Of a stretch of DNA of 64,000 nt, positions 38,496-48,683 are shown one piece after another. The notes beneath the pieces were generated by a model, which was given only the letters and a program-made list of their open reading frames with translations, was not told where the DNA came from and made no database searches. The position numbers and the translations under genes were made by a program. Position 1 is the stretch's first letter. Every line of letters starts with the position of its first letter. This DNA comes from Brenneria sp. hezel4-2-4 (GTDB lineage: Bacteria; Pseudomonadota; Gammaproteobacteria; Enterobacterales; Enterobacteriaceae), in assembly GCF_013155275.1 (NCBI RefSeq), contig NZ_JABJXS010000003.1, positions 1 to 64,000 on the forward strand, written 5' to 3'.

Positions 38496-39835
38496 TGATG
38501 ATACGCGGGCGGCTGTTCTGGAAAATATTACTGGGGTTCTGGTTGACGTTTATCGTCATTTCGCAACTGTTATGGTTGGCATTCTCTATGTATGGCGAGC
38601 GGTTTAAACCGCTGGAAGAGAGCGTTGTTACGCGCATTGCAACCATGCAGACGACGATTGCAACGACAGCGTTGCGGCAGGGGGGATTGACTGCGCTGAA
38701 CGGCGTGATGGCGCAGTGGCCGGAAAAAGAACGGCACTATATATCGGTAACCACGTCATCGCAGCCATTGCCCGATCGGGAAATCGCGCCTCGAACGGAG
38801 TCGGCTGCTGAGTTTAAAAGGGGCGCGCCGCGCAATATAGTCGAACAGGTTAACGGGCCACAGGGCGAGTGGTATCAGGTGCGTTATGATATAAAACGGC
38901 TGCATAGCGAGTTTCGGTCCCGCAGACCGCCGCAAATTCTCAATATGCCTGCGCCTCTGATCTGGGTCGGCGGTCTAGGCGGATTGCTTTTCAGTTGGCT
39001 ATTGGCATGGAATCTGACCCGGCCGCTTAATCAGCTTCGCGGCGGCTTTGGTCGGGTGGCTCAGGGCGATCTCTCCGTGCGCCTGTTGCCGGTGATGCGC
39101 AAACGGCATGATGAAATCAGTGAAGTGGCGCGCGACTTTGACTCGATGGTCGAACGACTGGACATCCTGGTCAGTACCAGAGAACAACTGCTGCATGATG
39201 TTTCCCATGAATTGCGTTCTCCCCTGGCCCGATTGCAATTGGCTATCGGCCTGGCGCGTCAGAATGCCGACAATACGGAAAGTTCGCTGTTGCGCATAGA
39301 ACGTGAGTCTGCCCGTATGGACAAGATGATCGGCGAACTGCTGGCGCTCTCGCGCACGCAAAATTCTGGCGTTGACGAAGAATATTTTGATTTGCTGGGA
39401 CTGGTAACGGCGGTGGTCAATGACGCGCGTTACGAAGCGCAGGTTCCCGGCGTGGAAATCCTGTTACAAGCGGATGACGGCGTCGATCACACGGTTAAGG
39501 GCAATGCTAATCTGATGCGCAGAGCGATTGATAATATCGTGCGTAATGCGCTGAGGTTTTCCTCCCGCGCGCAACAGGTTTGCGTTTCGCTCAGCGGAGA
39601 TGAACATGAATGGACGATCCGGGTGGTCGATCAAGGGCCGGGGGTCGAGAAAAGTAAGTTATCCAGCATTTTTGATCCCTTTATCCGCATCGAATCGCCG
39701 CTTTCCGGCAAAGGCTACGGGTTAGGGTTGGCCATTGCCCGCAAAGTTGTGCTGGCCCATGGTGGGCACATTGAAGCAGAAAACGGGGAGCAGGGCGGGT
39801 TGATTATTTGTCTGCGTATTCCTCGCTGGAAGTAA
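38495..39835 (+). CDS. CpxA-like sensor histidine kinase
   Basis: A 446-residue membrane sensor kinase. Two membrane helices (about 8-30 and 152-171) flank a periplasmic loop of about 120 residues. HAMP follows (RPLNQLRGGFGRVAQGDLSVR), then the dimerisation domain with the phospho-His in HDVSHELRSPL, and the ATPase domain with N-box NIVRNALRFSS, DQGPGV and GYGLGLAIA. It is coupled to the response regulator gene by a one-base overlap. The periplasmic signal is unknown; envelope damage or a MacAB substrate is plausible. Confidence 0.9.
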   Translation: MMIRGRLFWKILLGFWLTFIVISQLLWLAFSMYGERFKPLEESVVTRIATMQTTIATTALRQGGLTALNGVMAQWPEKERHYISVTTSSQPLPDREIAPRTESAAEFKRGAPRNIVEQVNGPQGEWYQVRYDIKRLHSEFRSRRPPQILNMPAPLIWVGGLGGLLFSWLLAWNLTRPLNQLRGGFGRVAQGDLSVRLLPVMRKRHDEISEVARDFDSMVERLDILVSTREQLLHDVSHELRSPLARLQLAIGLARQNADNTESSLLRIERESARMDKMIGELLALSRTQNSGVDEEYFDLLGLVTAVVNDARYEAQVPGVEILLQADDGVDHTVKGNANLMRRAIDNIVRNALRFSSRAQQVCVSLSGDEHEWTIRVVDQGPGVEKSKLSSIFDPFIRIESPLSGKGYGLGLAIARKVVLAHGGHIEAENGEQGGLIICLRIPRWK

Positions 39836-39838
39836 TAC

Positions 39839-39867
39839 AAAAACGGCACCGCAGGGGTGCCGTTTTT
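39839..39867. terminator. bidirectional terminator between the sensor kinase and crr
   Basis: AAAAACGGCACC, loop GCAGG, GGTGCCGTTTTT: a perfect 12-bp stem with A/T runs on both sides, serving the convergent kinase and crr genes. Confidence 0.9.
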
Positions 39868-39893
39868 CAACCATCAATCAATGACGATGCGGT

Positions 39894-40403
39894 TTATTTC
39901 TTAATACGAATAACCGGCGTTTCACCAACAACCACGGTGCCGTTCAGCTTAATCAGTTCTTTGATTTCATCCATATTGGAGATAACCACCGGCGTCAGCG
40001 TGGACTTGGCTTTTTCTTCCAACAGCGGCAGATCGAACTCAATAATGAGATCGCCTTTCTTCACGCGTTGACCTTCTTCCGCGATACGTTTGAAGCCTTC
40101 GCCTTTCAGTTCGACGGTATCGATACCAAAGTGAACGAATAGCTCAATACCGCTATCAGACTCGATAGAAAAAGCATGGTTAGTTTCAAAAATTTTACCG
40201 ATCGTGCCATCTACCGGCGCAACGATTTTGTTACCCGTAGGTTTAATGGCAATCCCGTCACCCACGATCTTTTCAGCAAAGACGACATCGGGCACATCTT
40301 CAATATTGACGATTTCGCCGGACAGCGGGGCAATGATTTCGATGCTGCCAGTGTCTTTTTTGTCATCCGAAACCAGAGATTTCAACTTATCGAACAAACC
40401 CAT
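39894..40403 (-). CDS. crr: glucose-specific PTS enzyme IIA
   Basis: A 169-residue EIIA-Glc, same length as in E. coli. The phosphorylated residue is His91 in [11 protein letters not shown], with His76 (TNHAFSI) next to it in the active site. It passes phosphate to EIIBC-Glc, and when phosphorylated stimulates adenylate cyclase; when not, it blocks non-PTS permeases (inducer exclusion). Third gene of the ptsH-ptsI-crr operon, 40 bases after ptsI. Confidence 0.98.
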   Translation of the reverse strand: MGLFDKLKSLVSDDKKDTGSIEIIAPLSGEIVNIEDVPDVVFAEKIVGDGIAIKPTGNKIVAPVDGTIGKIFETNHAFSIESDSGIELFVHFGIDTVELKGEGFKRIAEEGQRVKKGDLIIEFDLPLLEEKAKSTLTPVVISNMDEIKELIKLNGTVVVGETPVIRIKK

Positions 40404-40443
40404 GATCTTCTCCTAAGCATTAATATTGGGCCAGCATGTGGAA

Positions 40444-42171
40444 TCAGCAGAGCGTTTTTTCTTTAATGAATCGGCTCACCAGGTTGCTTAACTCTTGTGC
40501 TGTTGGTTGGGACAGAGCCTGCTCCGCCAGCGCCTTCGCATCTTCGTAATTCGCATTACGGATAATTTTCTTGATGCTCGGGATAGAGATTGCACTCATG
40601 CTGAATTCGTCCAGACCCATTCCCAATAACAGTAGTGTAGCACGTTCGTCACCAGCGAGCTCACCACACATTCCCGTCCACTTACCTTCGGCATGGGATG
40701 CGTCAATCACCTGTTTAATCAGGGTCAATACTGCTGGAGACATCGGGTTGTAGAGATGAGAAATCAGCTCATTACCACGATCAACCGCCAGAGTATACTG
40801 GGTTAAGTCGTTTGTCCCAATACTAAAGAAGTCAACTTCTTTCGCCAAATGATGAGCAATGGCCGCCGCCGCCGGCGTTTCGACCATTACACCCACTTCG
40901 ATGGACTCATCAAAGGCTTTACCTTCTTCCCTCAGTTGCCCTTTCAGCATCTCCAGTTCGGCTTTCAGTTCGCGAACTTCTTCGACCGAGATGATCATCG
41001 GGAACATAATGCGCAGTTTGCCGAAACTGGAAGCGCGCAGGATAGCACGCAACTGTGCATGGAGAATTTCTTTGCGATCCAGACAGATACGGATTGCACG
41101 CCAGCCCAGGAACGGGTTCTCTTCCTTCGGCAGATTCATGTAAGGCAGGTCTTTATCGCCGCCGATATCCATGGTGCGCACGATCACCGCCTGAGCGCCG
41201 ACGGCTTCGGCAACGGCTTTGTAAGCCTGGAACTGCTCTTCTTCGGTCGGCAGCGCGTCGCGATCCATAAACAAGAATTCGGTGCGGTACAGACCAACGC
41301 CTTCGGCGCCGTTGCGTTCGGCGCCGGCGACGTCACGCACCGTACCGATGTTGGCGCACACTTCAACCTGATGACCGTCCAGCGTGACCGCCGGCAAATC
41401 TTTCAGTTTGGCCAGTTCGTGCTTTTCAGAGCTGTATTGTTGCTGAACCGCTTTTAATTCATCGATAACTTCAGAGGACGGATTCTGATAAATTTTGTTA
41501 TTTACCGCATCCAGAATCAGAAAATCGCCGTTTTTAACCTGCTTGGTGACATTGGTCGTGCCGACAATCGCCGGTAGCTCCAGCGAGCGGGCCATAATGG
41601 ACGTATGAGAAGTACGGCCACCGAGATCGGTGATAAAGCCCAACACTTTGTCCAGATTCAACTGTGCGGTTTCAGACGGCGTCAGGTCGGTGGCGACCAG
41701 AATGACTTCGTCTTTGATATCGCCCAGATCGACGATGGTCATATTAAGAATGTTCTTCAGCAGACGTTTGCCGATATCCCGCATGTCTGCGGCACGTTCT
41801 TTCAGATATTCATCGTCAAGTTCTTCCAGCGCTTTGGCCTGATTTTCAATCACTGAAAATGCGGCGGCGTCGGCAGAAGCGTGTTCATCTTTAATCAGGG
41901 CTATGATTTCCTGCTCGAACTCTTCATCTTCCAGCAACATGATGTGGCCTTCGAAGATGGCTTCTTTCTCTGCGCCCAGCGTTTCACCCGCTTTGTTCTT
42001 GATGGCTTCCAGCTGTTTAGAGGCCTTGGCCCGACCAGTCAGAAAACGTTCAACTTCGTGCTCTACTTGGTCAGCAGAGATTTTTTTCCGGTTGATGACT
42101 ATTTCATCTTCTTTCAGTAACAGTGCCTTACCAAAAGCAATGCCCGGTGATACTAATATGCCTGAAATCAT
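40444..42171 (-). CDS. ptsI: PTS enzyme I
   Basis: A 575-residue phosphoenolpyruvate-protein phosphotransferase, same length as in E. coli. His189 in [15 protein letters not shown] takes phosphate from PEP and gives it to HPr. The C-terminal PEP-binding barrel contains [26 protein letters not shown] and [21 protein letters not shown]. It starts the phosphate relay for all PTS sugars. It follows ptsH by about 50 bases. Confidence 0.98.
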   Translation of the reverse strand: MISGILVSPGIAFGKALLLKEDEIVINRKKISADQVEHEVERFLTGRAKASKQLEAIKNKAGETLGAEKEAIFEGHIMLLEDEEFEQEIIALIKDEHASADAAAFSVIENQAKALEELDDEYLKERAADMRDIGKRLLKNILNMTIVDLGDIKDEVILVATDLTPSETAQLNLDKVLGFITDLGGRTSHTSIMARSLELPAIVGTTNVTKQVKNGDFLILDAVNNKIYQNPSSEVIDELKAVQQQYSSEKHELAKLKDLPAVTLDGHQVEVCANIGTVRDVAGAERNGAEGVGLYRTEFLFMDRDALPTEEEQFQAYKAVAEAVGAQAVIVRTMDIGGDKDLPYMNLPKEENPFLGWRAIRICLDRKEILHAQLRAILRASSFGKLRIMFPMIISVEEVRELKAELEMLKGQLREEGKAFDESIEVGVMVETPAAAAIAHHLAKEVDFFSIGTNDLTQYTLAVDRGNELISHLYNPMSPAVLTLIKQVIDASHAEGKWTGMCGELAGDERATLLLLGMGLDEFSMSAISIPSIKKIIRNANYEDAKALAEQALSQPTAQELSNLVSRFIKEKTLC

Positions 42172-42220
42172 AACCCTACCTTACTCGATTCTGATGCTCA
42201 CTAAAAAGGCTTGCCTGTTG

Positions 42221-42478
42221 TTACTCAAGCTCCGCCATCAGTTTAACCAGATGTTCTACGGCTTTCTTTTCATCCTCACCTTCTGCGGCGATAGTCACCA
42301 CAGTACCCTGCGTTAAACCAAGCGTCTGCAATTTGAACAGGCTCTTGGCGCTGGCGCTTTTGCCATTGGAGGTTACGGTGATTTCGGAAGTAAACCCTTT
42401 GGCTTCCTTGACAAACTGAGCAGCAGGACGAGTGTGCAGGCCATTCGGTGCTGTAATAGTCACTTCTTGCTGGAACAT
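42221..42478 (-). CDS. ptsH: phosphocarrier protein HPr
   Basis: An 85-residue HPr. His15 in [12 protein letters not shown] receives phosphate from enzyme I and gives it to sugar-specific EIIA domains. The [19 protein letters not shown] helix with Ser46 is also in place. It is the first gene of the pts operon; the promoter lies in the 370-base gap upstream. Confidence 0.98.
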   Translation of the reverse strand: MFQQEVTITAPNGLHTRPAAQFVKEAKGFTSEITVTSNGKSASAKSLFKLQTLGLTQGTVVTIAAEGEDEKKAVEHLVKLMAELE

Positions 42479-42850
42479 TCTGTTTTCCCCAACTTGTGGA
42501 TTAAATTAATGTTGTGGAACTAAAGCTTAGTGTATTCACTAAACTTTAGCCTGTGTGGTTAGCCCTGATATGTTACAGGGGCAGGCCGGGATGCGGCAAG
42601 GAAACGGCGAAAAGTATTTCCTGAATAAAATACCACCAAACCTCGCCTGGTTCTCGAATCATTATTTGAAATCAGTAGCAAAATGATGTTGCAGCCATTT
42701 TTGCATGGTTAAATCGATTCAGCCGCCAGGGATTTTGGTGCGGTATTTATTTCACGCATCAAAATAATTGTTCGGTTAAATACTAGACCTGACATAGAAA
42801 AGCAATCCATCGATGATGGAAAGTTTGAACTACTCCACAAAAATGGCCCA
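42479..42850. promoter_or_regulatory. ptsH upstream region
   Basis: About 370 bases between ptsH and the cysK terminator. This is where the pts promoters and Crp/Mlc sites of enterobacteria lie. A small palindrome TTAGTG-TATT-CACTAA occurs near 42528-42543, but I cannot assign any box with confidence. Confidence 0.4.
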
Positions 42851-42878
42851 AAAAAAGCACCTGAACAGGTGCTTTTTT
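42851..42878 (-). terminator. terminator of cysK
   Basis: AAAAAAGCACCTG, loop AA, CAGGTGCTTTTTT: a perfect 13-bp stem about 40 bases after the cysK stop, with T-runs on both strands. Confidence 0.9.
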
Positions 42879-42918
42879 AACATTCTTTTTACTTATCCTT
42901 GCGGATGGAAGAACGCAT

Positions 42919-43887
42919 TTATTGCTGCAATTCCTGCTCGGTAAAGAGATCGGCGAACAGCGCCGTACTCAGGTAGCGCTCACCGGAGGATGGCAGGATA
43001 ACAACGATGGTTTTATCCTCGAATTCTTTTTCTTTGAGCAGGTTAAGCGCGGCGGCAACGGCGGCGCCTGAAGAGATCCCGGCTAAAATACCTTCTTCTT
43101 CCATTAAACGACGCGCGGTACTGATAGCTTCTTCGTTAGTGATTTTTTCTACCCGGTCTATCAGCGTAAGGTCGAGGTTGCCCGGAATGAAGCCTGCGCC
43201 AATCCCCTGGATCTTGTGCGGACCGGGTTTCAGCTCTTCACCCGCCAGCGCCTGACTGATAACCGGTGAATCAGTAGGTTCCACGGCCACGCTGGTGATG
43301 GCCTTGCCTTTGGTGTTTTTGATGTAACGGCTAACCCCGGTCAGAGTGCCGCCAGTACCCACACCGGCGATAAATACATCCACTTCGCCGTCGGTATCTT
43401 CCCAGATTTCCGGCCCGGTGGTCTTTTCATGAATTTCCGGGTTGGCCGGGTTACTGAACTGCTGTAGCAGCAAAAAACGCTCAGGATCGCTGGCGACAAT
43501 CTCTTCGGCCTTGGCGATGGCGCCTTTCATGCCTTTTGCACCTTCGGTAAGCACCAGTTTCGCTCCCAGCGCTTTCAGAAGTTTACGGCGTTCGATACTC
43601 ATGGTTTCCGGCATGGTCAGCGTCAGCTTATAACCCCGCGCGGCAGCGACATAGGCTAACGCGATACCGGTATTCCCGCTGGTTGGTTCAACCAGTTCGA
43701 TGCCTTTTTTCAACACGCCGCGCTTTTCCGCATCCCAAATCAGGTTTGAACCGATACGGCATTTAACGCTAAAACTGGGATTGCGGGATTCAACCTTAGC
43801 CAGAATGCGTCCGTTGCCGATACGGTTCAGACGAACCAGCGGCGTATGGCCGATTGTGAAAGAATTGTCTTCGTAGATCTTGCTCAT
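42919..43887 (-). CDS. cysK: cysteine synthase A
   Basis: A 322-residue O-acetylserine sulfhydrylase A, the E. coli length plus or minus one. PLP is held by Lys42 in NPSFSVKCR; the [14 protein letters not shown] loop binds the substrate carboxylate, and the [14 protein letters not shown] segment binds the phosphate. It makes cysteine from O-acetylserine and sulfide, and its C-terminal cleft binds serine acetyltransferase CysE. CysZ lies upstream on the same strand, as usual. Confidence 0.97.
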   Translation of the reverse strand: MSKIYEDNSFTIGHTPLVRLNRIGNGRILAKVESRNPSFSVKCRIGSNLIWDAEKRGVLKKGIELVEPTSGNTGIALAYVAAARGYKLTLTMPETMSIERRKLLKALGAKLVLTEGAKGMKGAIAKAEEIVASDPERFLLLQQFSNPANPEIHEKTTGPEIWEDTDGEVDVFIAGVGTGGTLTGVSRYIKNTKGKAITSVAVEPTDSPVISQALAGEELKPGPHKIQGIGAGFIPGNLDLTLIDRVEKITNEEAISTARRLMEEEGILAGISSGAAVAAALNLLKEKEFEDKTIVVILPSSGERYLSTALFADLFTEQELQQ

Positions 43888-44038
43888 AGCCTGTCCTTAT
43901 AACTGTATGAAATTTTTGCGAACATAGAGAGAATACTCGTTCACGCACTCCAGTGAAGTAAAGAATTGCTATATCGTTATGTTCTTAAGAAATATCTTTT
44001 CATTACAATAGAAAACATCAGCTCATGTGAGCCATCTC

Positions 44039-44812
44039 TCACTGCTGTTTTTGCATTGCCGTGGAAAGATTGCGATACCGTTCGACCCACAGCGCGGTTG
44101 CGCCGCAAACGGCGACCGGCATGATGACCAGATTCAGGAACGGAATCAGAGTAAACAAGCTGATCAACGCGCCAAACTGCATATTGGTAATTTTGTGTCG
44201 CCGCAGTGCCTGACGCATGGCGGGAAAGCTGACCTTATGATTATCGAAAGGATAGTCGCAATATTGAATGGCCAGCATCCAGGCGCTGAACAGGAACCAA
44301 AGCACCGGGGCGACGGTCTGCCCGATGCCCGGTATGAAGTAGAGTAAAAGCAGAAACAGGGCGCGTGGCAGGTAATAGGCCAGTTTCTGTACCTCGCGTT
44401 TCATTATGCGGGGAACGTCTTTCGCCATCCCCAGCATGCCGCTGTCAGGTAATGACTGGCCGGTCAGGCGCGCTTCCAACTGTTCTGCCAGCAGGCCGTT
44501 AAAGGGCGCGGCAATAAAATTGGCGAGCGTGCTGAATAGATAGCCGAACACCAGCAGCACAGACAGCACGGCGATCGGCCAGATCAGATAGCTAAGCCAC
44601 TGAAGCCATGTCGGAACATGGCTCATGAGCTGCGGGATCCAATCGCCAAGGCGGGTGAACAGCCACCAGAACGCGCCCCCCATCAGTAAACTATTCACCA
44701 GCAAGGGCAGGATGACGAAACGTCGGATGCCGGGCAGTGAAATCAGGCGCCATCCCTCGATAAAGTAATGTACGCCGCTGCGGGGTTTGGCAACCTGTTT
44801 TGAGTAAGGCAT
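44039..44812 (-). CDS. cysZ: sulfate transporter CysZ
   Basis: A 257-residue membrane protein of the CysZ family (EI24 domain). It begins [32 protein letters not shown], and the middle [39 protein letters not shown] is the family signature. CysZ is a sulfate channel or transporter that serves cysteine synthesis, without ATP coupling. It is divergent from zipA, which begins 226 bases away. Confidence 0.95.
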   Translation of the reverse strand: MPYSKQVAKPRSGVHYFIEGWRLISLPGIRRFVILPLLVNSLLMGGAFWWLFTRLGDWIPQLMSHVPTWLQWLSYLIWPIAVLSVLLVFGYLFSTLANFIAAPFNGLLAEQLEARLTGQSLPDSGMLGMAKDVPRIMKREVQKLAYYLPRALFLLLLYFIPGIGQTVAPVLWFLFSAWMLAIQYCDYPFDNHKVSFPAMRQALRRHKITNMQFGALISLFTLIPFLNLVIMPVAVCGATALWVERYRNLSTAMQKQQ

Positions 44813-45038
44813 AGGATGATTGTTCTCAGTCGTCTATTCGTGATTGCATCATATCGGGATGATTTTAGACTGACCAGTCTGCATTTGGATGAAAAAACAG
44901 CAAAAAAATGCGTTGTATCTATCTTTATTGTCATAATGTACCGTGCAGACTTGCACTTGTGTACGCAGGCAAATAGAGTTAGTGGTATATAACCATTTGC
45001 CGTGGTGGCAATGTATTGGAACAATTGGGATAGCAATA

Positions 45039-46001
45039 ATGCAGGACTTGCGTCTGATATTAATCGTCGTTGGCGCGATCGCTATAATAGCGCTGTTACT
45101 GCACGGCTTGTGGACCAGCCGTAAAGAGCGTTCGTCCCTTTTTCGTGATCGCCCGGTTAAGCGATTGAAAAAAGAGCGTGATGACACTCCGCTTGAGGAT
45201 CTTGATGAGGGCGTCGGCGAGGTGCGCGTGAAAAGCGCGCGGACGCAGAATGAGCCTTCGCTGGGCAGCTATAACGAAAAGAGTTATAGCGCAAAGGAAG
45301 AAACACGGCCTGAAACCCAATCGCCATTCAGGAATACTGTTCAGCCTGAGTCAGCCTATGATCCGTTGCTGGATGAAGCCACGCCTGTTGATTCCCCGCG
45401 TTCTCAAATTCATGGGGATGGTCGTCCCAAGATCGCTGAACCCAAACTGGATATGTCGCCACGGGAACGCTCCGCATTTTCCGATGATTTCTCTCTGGCG
45501 GATAGTCAGCACGAGGAAACGGAATCAACCGCCGCCCAGTCTCAGCCGGCAGCGCCAGAGCCTGTTCAGGAAGAGCAACCGAAAGAAGCCGTTTTGGTGC
45601 TGCATGTCGCCGCGCATCATGGCGGCGTCATCGGCGGCGAACTGCTGCTGCAAAGCGTGTTGCAGGCAGGATTCCAGTTCGGAGAAATGAATATTTTCCA
45701 CCGTCATGTCAACCCGGCCGGCGCCGGGCCGGTGTTGTTCAGTCTGGCGAATATGGTCAAGCCCGGCTCGTTTGATCCTGAGGACATGGCAGAGTTTTCC
45801 ACTCCCGGCGTTTCGATGTTTATGATGGTGCCTTCTTACGGTGACGCCGGCCAGAACTTTAAGCTGATGCTACAGTCGGCGCAGCGTATCGCCGATGATG
45901 TCGGCGGCGTGGTGCTGGACGATGAGCGAAGAATGATGACGCCGCAGAAAGTCGAATCCTATAAAATGCGTATTCGGGATGTGTTGAAAGCCAATACCTG
46001 A
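45039..46001 (+). CDS. zipA: cell division protein ZipA
   Basis: A 320-residue septal-ring protein. One membrane helix near the N-terminus ([19 protein letters not shown]), then a charged linker rich in Pro, Glu and Gln (about 30-185), then the globular C-terminal FtsZ-binding domain ([23 protein letters not shown] to the end). It tethers FtsZ to the inner membrane. I chose ATG 45039 because it opens the membrane anchor; longer in-frame starts (from 44943) add residues that do not fit. The ligA gene that normally follows is absent here. Confidence 0.95.
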   Translation: MQDLRLILIVVGAIAIIALLLHGLWTSRKERSSLFRDRPVKRLKKERDDTPLEDLDEGVGEVRVKSARTQNEPSLGSYNEKSYSAKEETRPETQSPFRNTVQPESAYDPLLDEATPVDSPRSQIHGDGRPKIAEPKLDMSPRERSAFSDDFSLADSQHEETESTAAQSQPAAPEPVQEEQPKEAVLVLHVAAHHGGVIGGELLLQSVLQAGFQFGEMNIFHRHVNPAGAGPVLFSLANMVKPGSFDPEDMAEFSTPGVSMFMMVPSYGDAGQNFKLMLQSAQRIADDVGGVVLDDERRMMTPQKVESYKMRIRDVLKANT

Positions 46002-46026
46002 TAGCGTCACTGACCTGATCATGGTG

Positions 46027-46055
46027 AAAGCCTCCAGTGCCGGAGGCTTTTTTAT
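46027..46055 (+). terminator. terminator of zipA
   Basis: AAAGCCTCC, loop AGTGCC-type, GGAGGCTTTTTT, followed by ATT. It lies about 25 bases after the zipA stop and is unexpected if ligA were to be co-transcribed. Confidence 0.85.
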
Positions 46056-46150
46056 TGATGTTCATGGCTGCGCGTCGGCAAGCGGAATGCGCGACCTGTT
46101 GATTCAACGCCGCGGCCAAATGGTCGGCGGCATCGATTATCGGAGCGCAG

Positions 46151-46429
46151 TTATTCGTTATCTGCTGCCGTTGATTTTTCAGCGGCGGAGAATTTCGCTT
46201 CCAGTTCCGTCAGGCGCTGCTCCAGTCGGGAGATTTTCTCGCGGGTGCGTAGCAGAACCTGAGTCTGAACGTCGAATTCTTCGCGGTTGACCAAATCCAG
46301 CCGACTGAATTGTGCCTGCAATACCTGACGGATTTTCTTCTCTACATCATCGCCCAATTCCCGGATACCTTTTGGCATAGACTCATGCACCTGACGGGCG
46401 ATCTGCTCAATTTTTTTCGGGTCAATCAT
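46151..46429 (-). CDS. ubiK: ubiquinone biosynthesis accessory factor UbiK
   Basis: A 92-residue protein of the UbiK/YqiC (BMFP) family: [21 protein letters not shown] at the front, an amphipathic helix, and a C-terminal coiled coil ([18 protein letters not shown]). UbiK binds UbiJ and assists the ubiquinone-making complex; it also fuses membranes in vitro. In E. coli it lies next to ribB, as here, so this marks a different chromosomal neighbourhood from zipA. Confidence 0.92.
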   Translation of the reverse strand: MIDPKKIEQIARQVHESMPKGIRELGDDVEKKIRQVLQAQFSRLDLVNREEFDVQTQVLLRTREKISRLEQRLTELEAKFSAAEKSTAADNE

Positions 46430-46601
46430 GGCGCTTTCCTGATAATGTTATGTAGGATGATCATATCGGTAAGTGTAATGCTAGTTGAGTGTTGGATAAA
46501 CTAAAACTCTTATTTACATTGCCGTTATTCATCGTTGTCATGTCACATTTCCTGTGGCTAATCAATTGCCCTGCCACTTTGTTAGCGTTATAGTAACCCT
46601 G

Positions 46602-46770
46602 CTTATTCTCAGGGCGGGGTGTGATTCCCCACCGGCGGTAAACCAGCCGTATATAACGTATACGTGTTGGAAGCCCGCGAGCGCTCACCGTTTGGTTTTC
46701 CAACGTGAGGTCAGCAGATCCGGTGTGATTCCGGAGCCGACGGTTAAAGTCCGGATGGGAGAGAGTAACG
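46602..46770 (+). ncRNA. FMN riboswitch (RFN element)
   Basis: Classic RFN landmarks are in order: the start CTTATTCTCAGGGCGGGGT, GATTCCCCACCGGCGGT, the TCCGGTGTGATTCCGGAGCC arm, and AAAGTCCGGATGGGAGAGAG at the end before AACG. The RNA binds FMN and shuts down the ribB message when FMN is plentiful. A following GC-rich stretch (GGGTGTAACGCCC) may be the expression platform. Confidence 0.96.
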
Positions 46771-46897
46771 GTACCTGTCGGGTGTAACGCCCGCTCGCGT
46801 TATTTTGTTAGTCATTACAATGCAATCAGTCGTAATGATTACTCCTCAAGCTCGCCCTGATTCTGGTAATCCATATTAACATTGAGGTTTTTTTACC

Positions 46898-47551
46898 ATG
46901 AATCAGACATTACTTTCTGAATTCGGCAATCCGACTGAACGTGTGGAACGCGCACTAGATGCATTACGTCAAGGACGTGGTGTATTGGTGTTGGATGATG
47001 AAGATCGCGAAAACGAAGGTGACATGATTTTTGCGGCTGAAAATATGACCGTAGAGCAAATGGCGCTGACTATTCGTCATGGCAGCGGCATCGTGTGCCT
47101 GTGCCTGACGGAAGAACGTCGTCAGCAACTGGAATTACCGATGATGGTGGCGCATAACTCCAGTCATTATCAAACGGCTTTCACGGTCACTATTGAAGCG
47201 GCTGAAGGCGTCACCACGGGGGTTTCCGCCGCCGATCGCATCACCACTATCCGTGCGGCGATAGCGGATAATGCCAAGCCAAGCGATTTGAATCATCCCG
47301 GACATGTTTTTCCGCTGCGCGCCCAGCCGGGCGGGGTATTAACCCGTGGCGGGCATACCGAAGCATCCGTTGATCTGACGACGCTGGCCGGTCTTAAGCC
47401 CGCTGGCGTGTTGTGCGAACTGACCAACGACGATGGCTCTATGGCGCATGCGCCGGAAGTGATCGCTTTTGCCAAACAACATGATATGCCGGTATTAACC
47501 ATTGAAGACCTGGTGGCCTATCGTCAGGCGACGGAACGTAAGGCAAGTTGA
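46898..47551 (+). CDS. ribB: 3,4-dihydroxy-2-butanone-4-phosphate synthase
   Basis: A 217-residue RibB, the length of E. coli RibB. It converts ribulose-5-phosphate to the four-carbon unit used to build riboflavin. The catalytic loop [17 protein letters not shown] and the [15 protein letters not shown] and [28 protein letters not shown] segments match. It is monocistronic, controlled by the FMN riboswitch. Confidence 0.97.
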   Translation: MNQTLLSEFGNPTERVERALDALRQGRGVLVLDDEDRENEGDMIFAAENMTVEQMALTIRHGSGIVCLCLTEERRQQLELPMMVAHNSSHYQTAFTVTIEAAEGVTTGVSAADRITTIRAAIADNAKPSDLNHPGHVFPLRAQPGGVLTRGGHTEASVDLTTLAGLKPAGVLCELTNDDGSMAHAPEVIAFAKQHDMPVLTIEDLVAYRQATERKAS

Positions 47552-47582
47552 TTTCACGCATTGACGCCTGGTAATCAGTTAG

Positions 47583-47611
47583 AGGGCCGATCTATCGGCC
47601 CTTTGTTATTT
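47583..47611 (+). terminator. terminator of ribB
   Basis: AGGGCCGA, loop TCTA, TCGGCCCT, followed by TTGTTATTT: an 8-bp stem about 30 bases after the stop. Confidence 0.75.
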
Positions 47612-47650
47612 GGTCTTTACCACCGGCTTATGGAATCAGGCCGGGTCGTA

Positions 47651-48514
47651 TCATGATATTTTTCTTGCCAACAACGTCGCAAAACGTAGCTTAATCCTGT
47701 TGCCGTTTTCATCCGTCTTGTGTAATTCGCCGAGCTCTTCGTTATATTTGACGATCTCCCAATCGGCATAATAATTCTTCAGTTCACCTTCCTTAAATGT
47801 GAAAGAGAACGGCATCGGGCAAGGGTAGTCATCGGTCGACATGGCGGCAATAATCAGGTTATGTCCGCCTGGCAACGTGCTTTCCTGTATATTACGAATG
47901 ATATGGGGCATGCGCTCGGGCGCCAAAAACATAAGAACGACGGTTGAGAGAATAAAATCGTACCGCTCTTTTATTGCCGCCAGGTTGATATCGTAAGTAC
48001 GCGCCTGAATATTCTTCAGATCTTCTTTTCGGATAATGTCATTTAATGCGCCGATGCTGTGTTCGTTTTTATCGTAGGCGGTGACATTAAATCCGCGCAG
48101 ATTCAGATATAGCGCGTTACGCCCGCCGCCGCAGCCTAAATCCAGCGTTTTGCCGGGTTTGATAAATGGCATGGCGTCAATGACGTCGGAATGGGTGCGC
48201 GTCAGTCCGTACTTTTTATGATAGAAATCCTCCGGGGTGCAGAAAAAGCTCAGTTGGCATTCAAGATCGTCCGAAAAGGAGACGATACGGTGCCAGACTT
48301 GCGGCTCTACAAAAGGCGGCTGATGTTGCTGTGAGCAATGAAATGTTTCCTGAATGTCGCCGTTTTCGTGTAACAGCGCAAAGGTCATTTTCCCTTGCAG
48401 GATGGTGAGCTTGGCCCAGGTGCCTTCCTGGGTGTTGTGTCTCTCCTGAAAGGCTGTGGGCAATGTCTGAGGGTTCCACTGCGGCATCTTCTTATAACTA
48501 ATCAGATCTTGCAT
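47651..48514 (-). CDS. tehB: long-form TehB-like SAM-dependent methyltransferase
   Basis: A 287-residue protein. The first 90 or so residues (MPQWNPQTLPTAFQERHNTQEGTWAKLTILQG) form the TehB N-terminal cupin-like domain (DUF1971), and the rest is a class I methyltransferase with the SAM motif LDLGCGGGRNALYL. This layout is that of Haemophilus TehB rather than the 197-residue E. coli form, which lacks the front domain. It is linked to tellurite resistance and may methylate tellurite or oxyanion-related thiols. tehA is not beside it. Confidence 0.9.
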   Translation of the reverse strand: MQDLISYKKMPQWNPQTLPTAFQERHNTQEGTWAKLTILQGKMTFALLHENGDIQETFHCSQQHQPPFVEPQVWHRIVSFSDDLECQLSFFCTPEDFYHKKYGLTRTHSDVIDAMPFIKPGKTLDLGCGGGRNALYLNLRGFNVTAYDKNEHSIGALNDIIRKEDLKNIQARTYDINLAAIKERYDFILSTVVLMFLAPERMPHIIRNIQESTLPGGHNLIIAAMSTDDYPCPMPFSFTFKEGELKNYYADWEIVKYNEELGELHKTDENGNRIKLRFATLLARKIS

Positions 48515-48621
48515 CTTTACCTCGGTCGATAAACGGGATGTCGGTATTCTATAAACCGGCGCGCAGGCTGACCAGAAATATGTATTTAAAATACATTATT
48601 TGTTTTTCGGCGGGGATAAAG

Positions 48622-48657
48622 TAAAAAAACCATTCCGGCGTTAGTGCCGGAATGGTT
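48622..48657 (-). terminator. terminator of fumA
   Basis: On the minus strand AACCATTCCGGC, a 6-base loop and GCCGGAATGGTT form a perfect 12-bp stem followed by a TTTTT run. It lies about 27 bases after the fumarase stop. Confidence 0.9.
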
Positions 48658-48683
48658 CTGACTGATACGTTAACCGTGAACCA

